64,000 nucleotides of DNA from Telmatactis stephensoni (Eukaryota > Cnidaria > Anthozoa > Actiniaria > Isophelliidae): assembly GCA_029948255.1 (NCBI GenBank), contig JALIZF010001481.1, positions 186,001 through 250,000 on the forward strand. Direction: 5' to 3'. Made by a program: the position numbers and the translations under genes. Under the pieces are notes generated by a model. That model worked only from the letters and a program-made list of their open reading frames with translations. It was not told where the DNA came from and ran no database searches. Positions 23,201-32,243 of this stretch are shown piece after piece. How positions within the stretch are numbered: the first letter of the stretch is position 1; each line of letters begins with the position of its first letter.

Positions 23201-25855
23201 GACTGCTGTACTGCATTTAAAATATAAGTAACAAAATTATCACTGTCTTTTAATACCAGAGTTCAAACGATACGTTCCCTACTGCCATGCATGTTGCTTG
23301 TGCAATTGAAGTTAATAATGTACTACTGCCTGGGCTAAAGAAGCTTCATGCAGCTATCAATGAAAAGGCTTTAGAGTTTAAAGACATCATAAAGATAGGA
23401 AGAACTCACACACAGGTAATTAAATTAAGACTAGTGCTGCCAAGTTGGCTCAGTTGGCTGAGCACCAGTCTTCAGTGTGGAAGGTGGGGGTTCAATTCCC
23501 CAGCCCAAACCAATACTTGCGGTCTTAAAATAATTGAGGAGAAGGTGCTGCCTTTGTAATTACATCTGCAAATGGTTAGACCTTCATGTCTTCTTGGATA
23601 AGGAACTTTTAAACCGTAGGCCCTGTCTCCCATCCCTTCCTTAACCTGTATATGGGGGACATTAAAGAACCCACACTACTATTTAGGGAGAGTAGGCCAT
23701 GGAGTTGCTTGAGTGTGTGGTTTGGCCTATTACACTACAGGGCCCACTGTCAACTGGCACAAAAGCACTGTTGTGGTGTTCCTTTCCTTCACAGGAAGGA
23801 AAAGCAAACAAACTAAACTATAGTTGATCCAACTTTTATAAAGCTTTTCACTTTAAGGAGAACTCAACTGTAATATTGATGATCCTTTTTTGACATAGGA
23901 TGCCACACCCCTGACACTTGGACAAGAATTCAGTGCTTATACAAGACAGCTTGAAAATGGCATAGCTCGTGTAGAGGCTGCAATGCCGAGAGTTTATGAG
24001 CTTGCAATTGGAGGAACTGCTGTTGGGACAGGGTTGAACACAAGAATAGGGTTTGCTGAAAAAGTTTCAGCAAAGATTGCTGAATATACAAAACTTCCAT
24101 TTACAAGGTATTACGCTTTTGGACATTAGCCATGATTGTGCTTCAAGTGAACAGATAAAAGCGAAAAATAAATTGAAGGTGATGGTATAAGACATCCATA
24201 TTTTGCTATAGGACTATTGACTTTAACCATTTTAGGTCATGGATTTGAAAAAAATTTAGAAAACTTCAGAAAAATCACTAAAGCAATTTTTATAGCCAGC
24301 TCTTCTTTAATCTTTCTGAAGTTTCTAGGGTTTCACGGCAAATATTTATGTTTTTGTACAACAACATTTCAACGTTCCTTTGATCATCTTCTTCACGGTC
24401 GATCTCTTTTGCTTAAATATTCTTGTTAGTAGTTCTTTCCATGGGTCAATGGGTGCGAACTGGTTGAGTGGTGCTCTTCTTTACTCCATTTTCCATTTCC
24501 CACTCACTCATTTCAACAAAATCATTTTTGTTTCCTTTCCAGTAATTCCAACAAATTTGAAGGACTTGCTGCCCATGATGCCATGGTAGAACTTCATGGT
24601 GCACTAAATGTCATAGCTTGTAGTCTTATGAAGATTGCTAATGACATCAGGTTTTTGGGATCTGGACCACGTTGTGGGTTAGGGGAGCTAATGTTACCAG
24701 AGAATGAACCAGGAAGTAGTATTATGCCTGGTAAGTAGCACCTCACTGGGTTCCAGATCTGTACTTTACCAACAGCTCCAATTCCTAATAATATGTTTAA
24801 AAAGAAAAGAACAGAAAAGGGAAGGGAAGGGAAGGGAAGGGAAGGGAAGGGAAGGGAAGGAGAAGAGAAGAAAAGAAAAGGGAAGAAAAGAAAAGAAACT
24901 TGCCCGTACATTTGCTATCAGTATGAGCTGAAGTCATTTGAAACAATTAAAGGAGACCAAAACAAAACCTAATACAATAGCCCAAAGGCAGGACAACACT
25001 CCACATTTATTGTAGTCCCTTGTAGTCCCTTTCTCAGGCAACTCTCTTTTGGGGTTCCTGTGGAATCTGGTACCACAGGAAGCCCAAAACAAAATTCCCC
25101 TTGGTTGGAGGCTTGGTTATTGGGTATCCCACAAACTAAAGGCTATTAGCACAATCCTTATGATTAACCATGTAGAATCCCATCATAAAATATTATCAAT
25201 AAATGTTTTAAAGTGTGGACAACACTTTTAAGATGAAACTTCATTATATTTGGACATTTTCCGCGAGTCCTACTCTCATCATCAGCAATGAGGACTCTCA
25301 AAACATGTCCAAATAAAATGAAGTTTCATCTTAAAAGTGTTGTCCACACTTCAAAACTATTATCCAGTTTACTGCTGCTCTGTCCAATTCAGAAATACTA
25401 TCAAAAAATGTATTTTGATTTCTTATTCAGGTAAAGTGAACCCAACCCAATGTGAAGCCATCACTATGGTAGCAGCCCAAGTAATGGGTAACCAAACAGC
25501 AGTATCAGTAGGTGGTAGCAATGGCCACTTTGAATTAAATGTCTTCAAGCCCATGATGGTCAGAAATGTGTTGCAGTCTATAAGACTGATCGGAGATGCA
25601 TGCAGTGCATTTACCGATAACTGTGTGGTTGGTATCAAAGCTAACAGAGAGAGAATCGACTTGTTGCTAAGGGAGTCGTTGATGTTGGTGACAGCACTAA
25701 ACCCTCATGTAGGTTATGATAATGCTGCTAAGATTGCCAAGAAAGCTCACAAGGAGGGCACTACATTGAAAGAGGCAGCAATTAGTCTTGGTGTTCTAAC
25801 AAATGAGCAGTTTGATGAATGGGTGAGACCTGAAGATATGTTGGGACCAAAGTAA
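20266..25855 (+). CDS. FH: Fumarate hydratase, class II, mitochondrial
   Basis: Interconverts fumarate and malate in the TCA cycle; a cytosolic form also clears fumarate. Exons: 20266-20373, 20649-20771, 21931-22041, 22495-22671, 23260-23415, 23899-24107, 24543-24730, 25431-25855. They join in frame to 498 residues, close to the usual animal length of about 510. The N-terminal 36 residues are basic and Ser/Leu-rich with no acidic residue, as expected for a mitochondrial presequence. Key sites are [11 protein letters not shown], the HPNDHVN active-site histidine segment, [11 protein letters not shown], and the signature [11 protein letters not shown] whose loop serine is catalytic. I start at ATG 20266 because the upstream in-frame codon at 20254 is TTG. 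It is divergent with ADCY10 and convergent with DNAJC24. Introns carry a SINE, a LINE tail and foldback elements, none touching exons. Confidence 0.96.
21430..21622 (-). mobile_element. tRNA-derived SINE (full head)
   Basis: On the minus strand it starts with a tRNA-like head: GGTGGCCGAGCGGTGAGAGC (A box region), then TCGTTCAATCCTCGG (B box). The shared tail module has CTCCGGGTTCTCCGG and CCTCCCTCAGTAAAAACG. It lies in FH intron 2. The head resembles a Ser/Leu-type tRNA, but this is a retroposon and not a tRNA gene. Confidence 0.8.
22180..22430 (+). mobile_element. 3' tail of an L2/CR1-like LINE
   Basis: The frame from about 22210 reads [19 protein letters not shown] then [12 protein letters not shown], the classic C-terminal WNSLP...FK segment of L2/CR1-type reverse transcriptase ORFs. 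It is followed by a GTAAAGCACATCAAGA...GTGCTATATAAGAATGTC 3' UTR and an ATT-rich tail. A 5'-truncated copy in FH intron 3. Confidence 0.82.
23435..23815 (+). mobile_element. tRNA-derived SINE
   Basis: The head has A-box-like TTGGCTCAGTTGGCTGAGCA and B-box-like GGGGGTTCAATTCCCC. A long body follows with ATTGAGGAGAAGGTGCTGCC, GACATTAAAGAACCCACAC and related words. This body type is familiar from anthozoan genomes, which supports the host assignment. FH intron 5. Confidence 0.8.
24815..24900. repeat. GGGAA / GAAAA microsatellite
   Basis: About ten units of GGGAA decaying into AAAAG units, in FH intron 7. The open frames across it are low-complexity artefacts. Confidence 0.9.
25206..25358. mobile_element. 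Foldback element in FH intron 7
   Basis: AAGTGTGGACAACACTTTTA followed by AGATGAAACTTCATTATATT is mirrored by ATGAAGTTTCATCTTAAAAG and TGTTGTCCACACTT. The arms are about 60 bp with few mismatches around a short GC-richer loop. No coding capacity; it ends about 70 bp before the last FH exon. Confidence 0.8.
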
Positions 25856-26643
25856 TGAGATTATAGTACTTGAACATATGGAAGGACAACAGGCATATAT
25901 GGTTGGGCTAATGAAAAAATAGAGAACTACACTATAACAAAATCAAGTTGCGTGTTTTGTTTTATAAGTGTTACTTGGCACTATTTAAAAGTTGTAAGAC
26001 TTAATTTAATGAGTCATAGAAGTGCACTCCAATTGATAAAAGAGATATCTGATTGATCCTGGTTGATAAAAGAGATATACATGTATTTTACTGAGTAAAA
26101 ATTTTAAAAATATTTTATTCCTTTCATTATTTACAGTCCACAGTATCATTATATTCTTATAAATTAATCTGAGTAATGTTGTCCCCACAACATAATGCTA
26201 CATGTTGCAGGACAAACGTTATGGGCAGCCGAAGTTGGTTCTTTTTCTATAGAAACGTTCGTTGGTGGGCAAGTTGCCCCACTGTAGAACGTTTCTATAG
26301 AAAAAGAACCAACTTCAGCTGCCCATAACTTTGGTGCTATTCATCGAAACTACTTCAAAATCTCGACTTTTACTATTTTTGGTGTGTTCTTTTCAAATAT
26401 TATATTTTTGTTTTTGTTGGATTAAAATTTAAAATGTCACGCAAGACCTGCCAACAGCCCATTATGTGTAATCATCACATCTTCATCTGGAGGGGTACTT
26501 TAAAAACAGAGCAAGTCATCTCTGATCAAATGCTGAATTCTCCAATGGAATTGAAAAAACTGTCAGGAGAATATAGACTTTGATCAGAGGTCACTTGCCC
26601 CTTCAACTGCAGGTTGCTGCTCTGTCTGTATGGACTTTCATAG
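25856..26643. other. Convergent 3' flanks of FH and DNAJC24
   Basis: About 790 bp between two facing stop codons. It holds a direct duplication of TTGATAAAAGAGATAT (26034-26082), the palindromic element at 26215-26332, and otherwise AT-rich sequence. No further gene is seen. Confidence 0.5.
26215..26332. mobile_element. Near-perfect palindromic element
   Basis: GTTATGGGCAGCCGAAGTTG then GTTCTTTTTCTATAGAAACG is followed almost immediately by its reverse complement. The centre (GTGGGCAAGTTGCCCCAC) is itself palindromic, so the whole 118 bp folds into one hairpin. No ORF. Confidence 0.8.
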
Positions 26644-27938
26644 TTATTGTTCTTGATCAGATCCTTCATGATCACTAACAACTGCATACAAAACTCTGAT
26701 ACACAATGTACACATAGAACAACACACTACATTCTGTCCTTTTTCCAAGTCATTTTCTGTGATGACATACTGTCCACTGCATCTACAGCTCCAGGAAAAA
26801 CTACCAGTTTCTGTGGAATAAATTAATGAATGACAACAAGCTGATTGCATAGCTATAAAACTTGGCATAAATATTTGGGAAAATCAAAATGAGTTGCATC
26901 ACATTTTGGCTAACTGCTTCATGTACTGATAAACACAGCTATCAGTTTCAAGATGATATTCCACAGACTAAAAGACTCCAATTAAAAGGAATACAGTAGA
27001 ATTGTCTGTAAGTACCAATGAATATATGATCATTCAAGTATACCAAAAATACTTCTAATTTTGTGGATAAATACCAAGAAACTATACCTTCATTGAATTC
27101 CATGTCATCCAGATCCACCTCTGCATTTACTGGCCATTCTTGGAGAAGCTTGTTTTCTAAATAAGTTGGTTATATCAATTTTATGCACAAGATAGTACTG
27201 TGTATTTTTTCAATGATATTGCTGAATGTGGATATTTCCACAAATGTGTATTACTAGTACAGTATATTTTTGACATTTTTACCAAAAAAATAATAATTCT
27301 TAATTTGCCAAGTTACCTCTCAAGCCTTTGTCATACTGTTCTCGTGCCTCCTTGTCCCCTAGAACTTTCCAAGCGTCTGTTGACAACATGGTAACTGATG
27401 AAGTTTCTTTTGTTGCTCTTCTGTGGTTAGAGCTGGGTCAACTTTATCTGGGTGAAACTTTTTTTTTGAAAAGGATCAAAATTTAGTTGAATAGAATAAA
27501 ACAAGAGATGGATAAACTGGTTTAAAATGGGAAAGAAATGAGACAGTTTTTCATAAATAATTGTAGCTTTTGGTTATACAACACTTATTTTAGGCCTGTA
27601 GAGGCTTGACATGATCACGTGACTAGAAGGGATTTTTCTGCGATTTTAATGCATGAATGGAACTGAGATTAGAAAGTGAAAGGAATATGGTAAAGAGAAA
27701 ATTCAAATCCCTCCCTTTTCTTACTCCTAATTCATCCGCTGAGCCACCTCTTCCAGAGGCCCTTTTGGATTTTTATGCAAGAAACAACAACATTTTATAA
27801 AAAGCGTCAAAGTATTAAGGTTATCAAACGGGCTAATACCTTCAACACCAACTGCTGGTAGGCCTTTTTGATCTCTTCGTGTGTTGCTTTCGATGGAATT
27901 CCTAATTCATCATAATAGCTGGTTGTTGGCTTGTTCAT
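26644..27938 (-). CDS. DNAJC24: DNAJC24/DPH4-like J-domain and CSL zinc-finger protein (exon 2 out of frame)
   Basis: DPH4 homologs support diphthamide synthesis on elongation factor 2 as a J-domain, metal-binding co-chaperone. Exons: 27938-27840, 27457-27317, 27156-27088, 26810-26644. Exon 1 gives the J-domain start (SYYDELGIP, EEIKKAYQQL). Exon 2 opens with FHPDK, the HPD motif, and closes with LSTDAWKVLGDKEAREQYD. The last exon holds the CSL zinc finger with paired CRC and CxxC (CSMCTLC) motifs, ending SDQEQ. The protein would be about 158 aa, against about 149 in human. Exon 2 is 141 nt, but its two ends are in different frames; one nucleotide is missing (or two extra) near 27395-27400, and read literally it stops early. 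No plausible intron explains this. Either the base is lost in the assembly or the allele is damaged. The gene is divergent with MRPS10. Confidence 0.85.
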
Positions 27939-28234
27939 TAGTAGTCTTATCTCATTAATTAATTTTCATTACTATGATAAAAAAGTATATTTTTACTCAC
28001 AAACAAAAATGCACTTTTCGTCCGCCATTTTGAAAATTTTAGGGGCCAAGAAGACTGGGTTCGAAGTAGAAATAAAACAAGTATGTTGATTGGCTAGACT
28101 TTTCTGTTAGCCAATCATGAGCGTCGTTATAAAGTGTATCCACAATAACTTTGATCACGCGAATAGCCGTCTCTTTCACGTTCGTCTAGCAGCAGGTCAG
28201 AGCAAAGTCCAGTTTATAGAGCTAGTTTGAAAAT
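27939..28234. promoter_or_regulatory. Bidirectional promoter between DNAJC24 and MRPS10
   Basis: Only 296 bp separate two opposite start codons. Oppositely oriented CCAAT boxes lie at about 28088-28094 (GATTGGC) and 28108-28114 (GCCAATC), a typical TATA-less bidirectional arrangement. On the minus strand, AAAATGGCGGAC near 28028 has a strong start context but closes after 11 codons or splices at GTGAGT out of frame. It could be an upstream ORF or 5' UTR exon of DNAJC24. Confidence 0.6.
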
Positions 28235-31200
28235 ATGGCTCTAAAGACTCTTGGACAGCGATTATTGAATGGACTGACTCAATCTGCTACTTCCCTGGGA
28301 CCACAACAAGCCAAATGTCTTCGAGGAATTGTAAGTTGTGATATTTTTATCTGAAATTTCGGCGGGATTTGAAAGTGAGTTGGTGTTAGTTGGAATGATC
28401 TCATATAACTAATATTTTCTCTATCTTTTCGTTTTATCAGGTTGTATTCCCCAGTATTATACATTACAAGACAGGATTACGAGTAGATGATTTTTCCTCG
28501 CAAGCCCAGGCAGCTGTAAGTTGAAAATTCTAAATTCATTCAGGCGTTGCTGTGGGGACGAAGTTGACCGCGAGTTGTCAAGTGGTTGAATGTTTATGTG
28601 GACTTTGTATGCACTATAAAATTCATGGCTTCTATTTATAGGGATTACTTGCAGTTATCTAATGTTTTTCTTGTTTCTCAGTAAACTGAAGTACTTAAGT
28701 AATATTGGTTGCCATTTAAAATTGATTTTACATGTTGACAATGCCTCTGTTCATATACACACCTGTTAAAACTGGCACTGTGGGATCCCTGTCCCAGCTA
28801 TTTTCTTTAAGGAAGGATTTATGTAGTTACTTGAATCCCCAATAATTATCTCCATCCTAAATGCATCAAAGTACCCGCCTGAAATGTTCTTTTTCTCCAA
28901 TTTTTTCAGGGTAGTGATGTTACAGATAGTACATTATACTCTCTTGTTAATGTCAAAGTAAAAGGCAGCGATGAAGCAGTACTTAAAAGCTATACACATT
29001 TTGTTACTAGAGCTGCCAACATTCTCAATATTGATATCTCCAAAAGGTAAACAACTGGGAAATTCTAACTATTGTTGCTTTTCAATCGTTCCCTTGAGAG
29101 TTAAAATATAAAGAATGGCAGGTATGTTGGTTGAATGAACAAGAAACACTAATGAGCAATCTTTTAAGTTCAACCAAGATGGCTGCCCTTCACGTCAATT
29201 GAAAGCCAGCAATAAAGTAATTGAATGAATGTAGAGTTCCAGAAAATATCCATAACCCCACCACAGAGGGAATTTGTAAATGGACCCCACTATCCTCAGG
29301 AACTTCTGTTTTTCTTCCATACAAACTCTGTAATTTTGTTCTTTCTCTGATCCCCTCTTCTCCAGAATTTCCAATTCCCTCCATGGTGGGAGTATGGACA
29401 TTTTCTGGAACTACACAATACCATCTTTTTTAATTGGTGTGTTGATGTATTCATAGTCCTGACAAGGATTTTCTTTTCAATCTAGAATTTTATTACCAAC
29501 ACGAAAGGAAAGATACACCCTTCTAAAATCTCCTCATATATATAAGAAACATAGAGCACAGTATGAAATAAGGACACATGCAAGATTGCTACAGGTAAGG
29601 GATGCACTTCAAGTGTAGTGACGCTATCTCAAAATATCCATGTAGGTAACAGTAAGCTCATCTATAATAACAGTTATTGTCAACTTGATAACCACTGTTA
29701 AGAGTGAGATAACTACAGTTAGATGTTGTGAGATTGGCCATTGTACTGTGCAGTACATATATCTTATTACACAGTTTTGTGTGGAGTATGGCTGGATATT
29801 TTACGAGTCACGCAGTATACATGTACAAGTTGACAAGTAAAATATCCAGCCATACTATACACAAATACTGTCTAATAAGTTATTTATTATCCAACGGACC
29901 TTGGTTTTAGCCCATAGGGAGCATTTTCTAAAACCTTTTTATTGTCGTGTGACGCCGCATTACTCAACGTGACCAGCAGGACTATTTTTGATTGGCTAAT
30001 ACGCACAAACTGGTTAAACAAGTTTTCTGACTGTTGTAGTCACGTTCTGTCATCTATTTTCATCTACATGTAAATTCGTCTGTTTTCTGTTTAAATTTGT
30101 TGGCCCTAAGGCAAAGTATGTCTTTTGGAAAACTGGAACTACAAAGCTCTTGACTAAATGAAGTATGAAGAAAATATTTGCTACCTTTGAGAGCCGTTTT
30201 CATCAAAACAAGTGCCAGTTGAAAGTCTGAAGTCAAGTTGCCGAAACGAGGTCCAAAAGGAGTTCATTCTGTAGCTTTTGATAACTACAAGTAACTTTGT
30301 GCAGACCATGGCAAGCAATTGGACTGAAATAAGGACTAGTTGAAGGAATTTACCAGTTCCAGTTTGAACTTACAGCCATTGGAGTGCTGCTTTGTACGGG
30401 ACTATCATCACTCATCGGCATATGAGAGAAAAAGAGCAAGTTTAGTTAGCGAAATAGATTTGTGTTTCATACCTAAGGGGTTTTTCAAAAATCAGTGGTC
30501 AAGAAAATAAAGGTATGTTCAGTTTAATTGATAAACGAGAGGTATTTTTTAGAGTTTTTGTTTTCATTGATTTGTTTTAAAATTTGTAGCTCAAAAAAAT
30601 GCATAGCTTCCAAAAACTGATGCAAATATGTAGCCAGCAATGAGTTCAGTTCAATCGACTTAACTTTATGAAATTATTTCATTCAAGAACCATTTTAGAG
30701 CTTACCAACTTCGATAATATTCGAGGAAAATCTAAACTTTTGTGCTTTCACGCTCAAACCTGTCAAACCGGTATAGAGGAGTAAAAATATCGCTGGATAT
30801 TTTTACTCGCTCCAGTCCTACTCATGTGATATTTTTACTTGTCTATGATGAGTTGGATAATAAATGTATCTATGAGCTTGCAAAAGAATTTACTCACAAC
30901 CACAACTTTTTGGAGTCATTCTAGAACTGACAGACATTTCATTTCATTTCCAACAAATATGAGTAGAAACACTTGTTACACCTTTTTGAAACTACAAAAA
31001 TCTTGAAACATTTATTATTAATCAAATAATAACCACACAACTGATTGGAGAAGTTGAAACCATCAGATTTCTGTAGTTTTGCAGACTTAACAACAAATGT
31101 TAAAGTACATTTTTCTGGGCAAATTAGCATCAAAATACAAATAAATAGACTTTTTATTCTAATTTTTTACCAGTTGAAGAATCTAACATCAGAAACGTCT

Positions 31201-31356
31201 GACGTATTCCTGGAGTATATCCAGCGTAATTTACCAGAGGGAGTTAGTATGAGTGTGGAACACACAGCGCTTGAGAGTATGCCTGACTACCTCCAACCCC
31301 CACCAGAGGCCTTACAGTTTTTAAAAACTCAACCCCAAGAAAGAGATTTACTATAA
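28235..31356 (+). CDS. MRPS10: Mitochondrial small ribosomal subunit protein uS10m
   Basis: Structural protein of the mitochondrial 28S subunit, S10 family. Five exons: 28235-28330, 28441-28515, 28910-29046, 29486-29594, 31174-31356. They total 600 nt in frame, giving 199 residues, close to the human protein (about 201). The N-terminus (MALKTLGQRLLNGL) is basic and amphipathic, fitting a mitochondrial import signal. The S10 core is recognisable: YSLVNVKVKGSDEAVLKSY, then LPTRKERYTLLKSPHIYKK, then YEIRTHARLLQLKNLTSET and VFLEYIQRNLPEGVSM. The start is the first ATG after the shared promoter. Intron 4 (1.58 kb) has collected foldback elements. An AATAAA at 31427 lies 71 bp after the stop. Confidence 0.94.
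29232..29413. mobile_element. Foldback MITE in MRPS10 intron 3
   Basis: AGTTCCAGAAAATATCCATA at the left is inverted at the right as TATGGACATTTTCTGGAACT. The arms are about 55 bp and TA lies at both edges. Its open frames on both strands are mirror images of one another and not genes. Confidence 0.75.
29787..29858. repeat. Short inverted repeat
   Basis: AGTATGGCTGGATATTTTAC is mirrored 30 bp later by GTAAAATATCCAGCCATACT, giving a 20 bp stem. It may be a tiny MITE. It lies in MRPS10 intron 4. Confidence 0.7.
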
Positions 31357-31426
31357 CATCAACTAGTGAAATAAATGGACAATCTTGAAATATTTTAATG
31401 TAATTTATTTTAAAACAAGGACTGTC

Positions 31427-31432
31427 AATAAA
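31427..31432 (+). terminator. MRPS10 polyadenylation signal
   Basis: Canonical AATAAA 71 bp downstream of the stop codon, the best placed signal in the 3' flank. Confidence 0.6.
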
Positions 31433-31589
31433 AATAATCGTTGTTCATAAAACAACTGTTTATCTAATAAGGTACTTACATGTCATTATTTTAACACTGA
31501 ATTTTATTATTTAGAGCAGATTTTGTGTGACTGGGAAAATGGTGCAGTCACTACCCAGTAGGGGTACAGTAGGAATTTCAAGTGTTTTT

Positions 31590-31840
31590 ACTACTTAAAT
31601 CACTCGACTGTTAGCAACATCAATCAATCAATCAATCGTGTTTTGAACTTTGGTTGACTCATGTAACCATTTAGAGAGCTCTAACTGGTGACGTTTTGCT
31701 TCCTGCCATTGTGCTTTGATGAAACGTCACCAGTTGGAGTGCTCCAAATAGTCATGTGAGTCAACAGAAATTCAAAACACGATTGATTGATTGATTGATT
31801 GATCAATTGGTGGTGCTAACAGTCGAGTGATTTTGGTAGT
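31590..31840. mobile_element. Foldback MITE with CAAT array in its arms
   Basis: ACTACTTAAATCACTCGACT plus GTTAGCAAC at the left mirrors GTGCTAACAGTCGAGTGATT at the right. Each arm carries a 4-5 unit ATCA/GATT array and GTGTTTTGAA, and the inner arms contain AACTGGTGACGTTT / AAACGTCACCAGTTG. Total about 250 bp, between the facing 3' ends of MRPS10 and PRSS16. No ORF. Confidence 0.82.
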
Positions 31841-32243
31841 ATATACATGTACATTATCGCACTTACACAGTCACAGTATATTGCAGCAATTTCCCACTCA
31901 TACGAAAACCTCTCTTACTACTATCTTATTATTATTTATATTTGCCAGCAAAAATGGAGGCATAAAATGCAATTTAAATTTAAAACAAATCACTAGTCCA
32001 ACCGGCCTTTAAAATGCTGTTCAATATTCTTGTCCTAAATTGTACTAAATTATAAATCTAATCACATATAAATCTAATATTTCAAAATAAATTGTATTTT
32101 ATCATTTTGCTAATGGGCTATACTTTTGCTACATGTATAATCAGACAAGCAGTACTCACATAAATATAAAATTTAGCTTAATAAAAATAAAATTCAGTTC
32201 CTTGAACTGTGGTGTGTCATTATCCACTTAAATTAATGTTCAT

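Noticed and set aside
23435..23510. Second tRNA-like sequence in FH intron 5.
   Set aside because: Continuous with a SINE body of about 300 bp, so not a functional tRNA.
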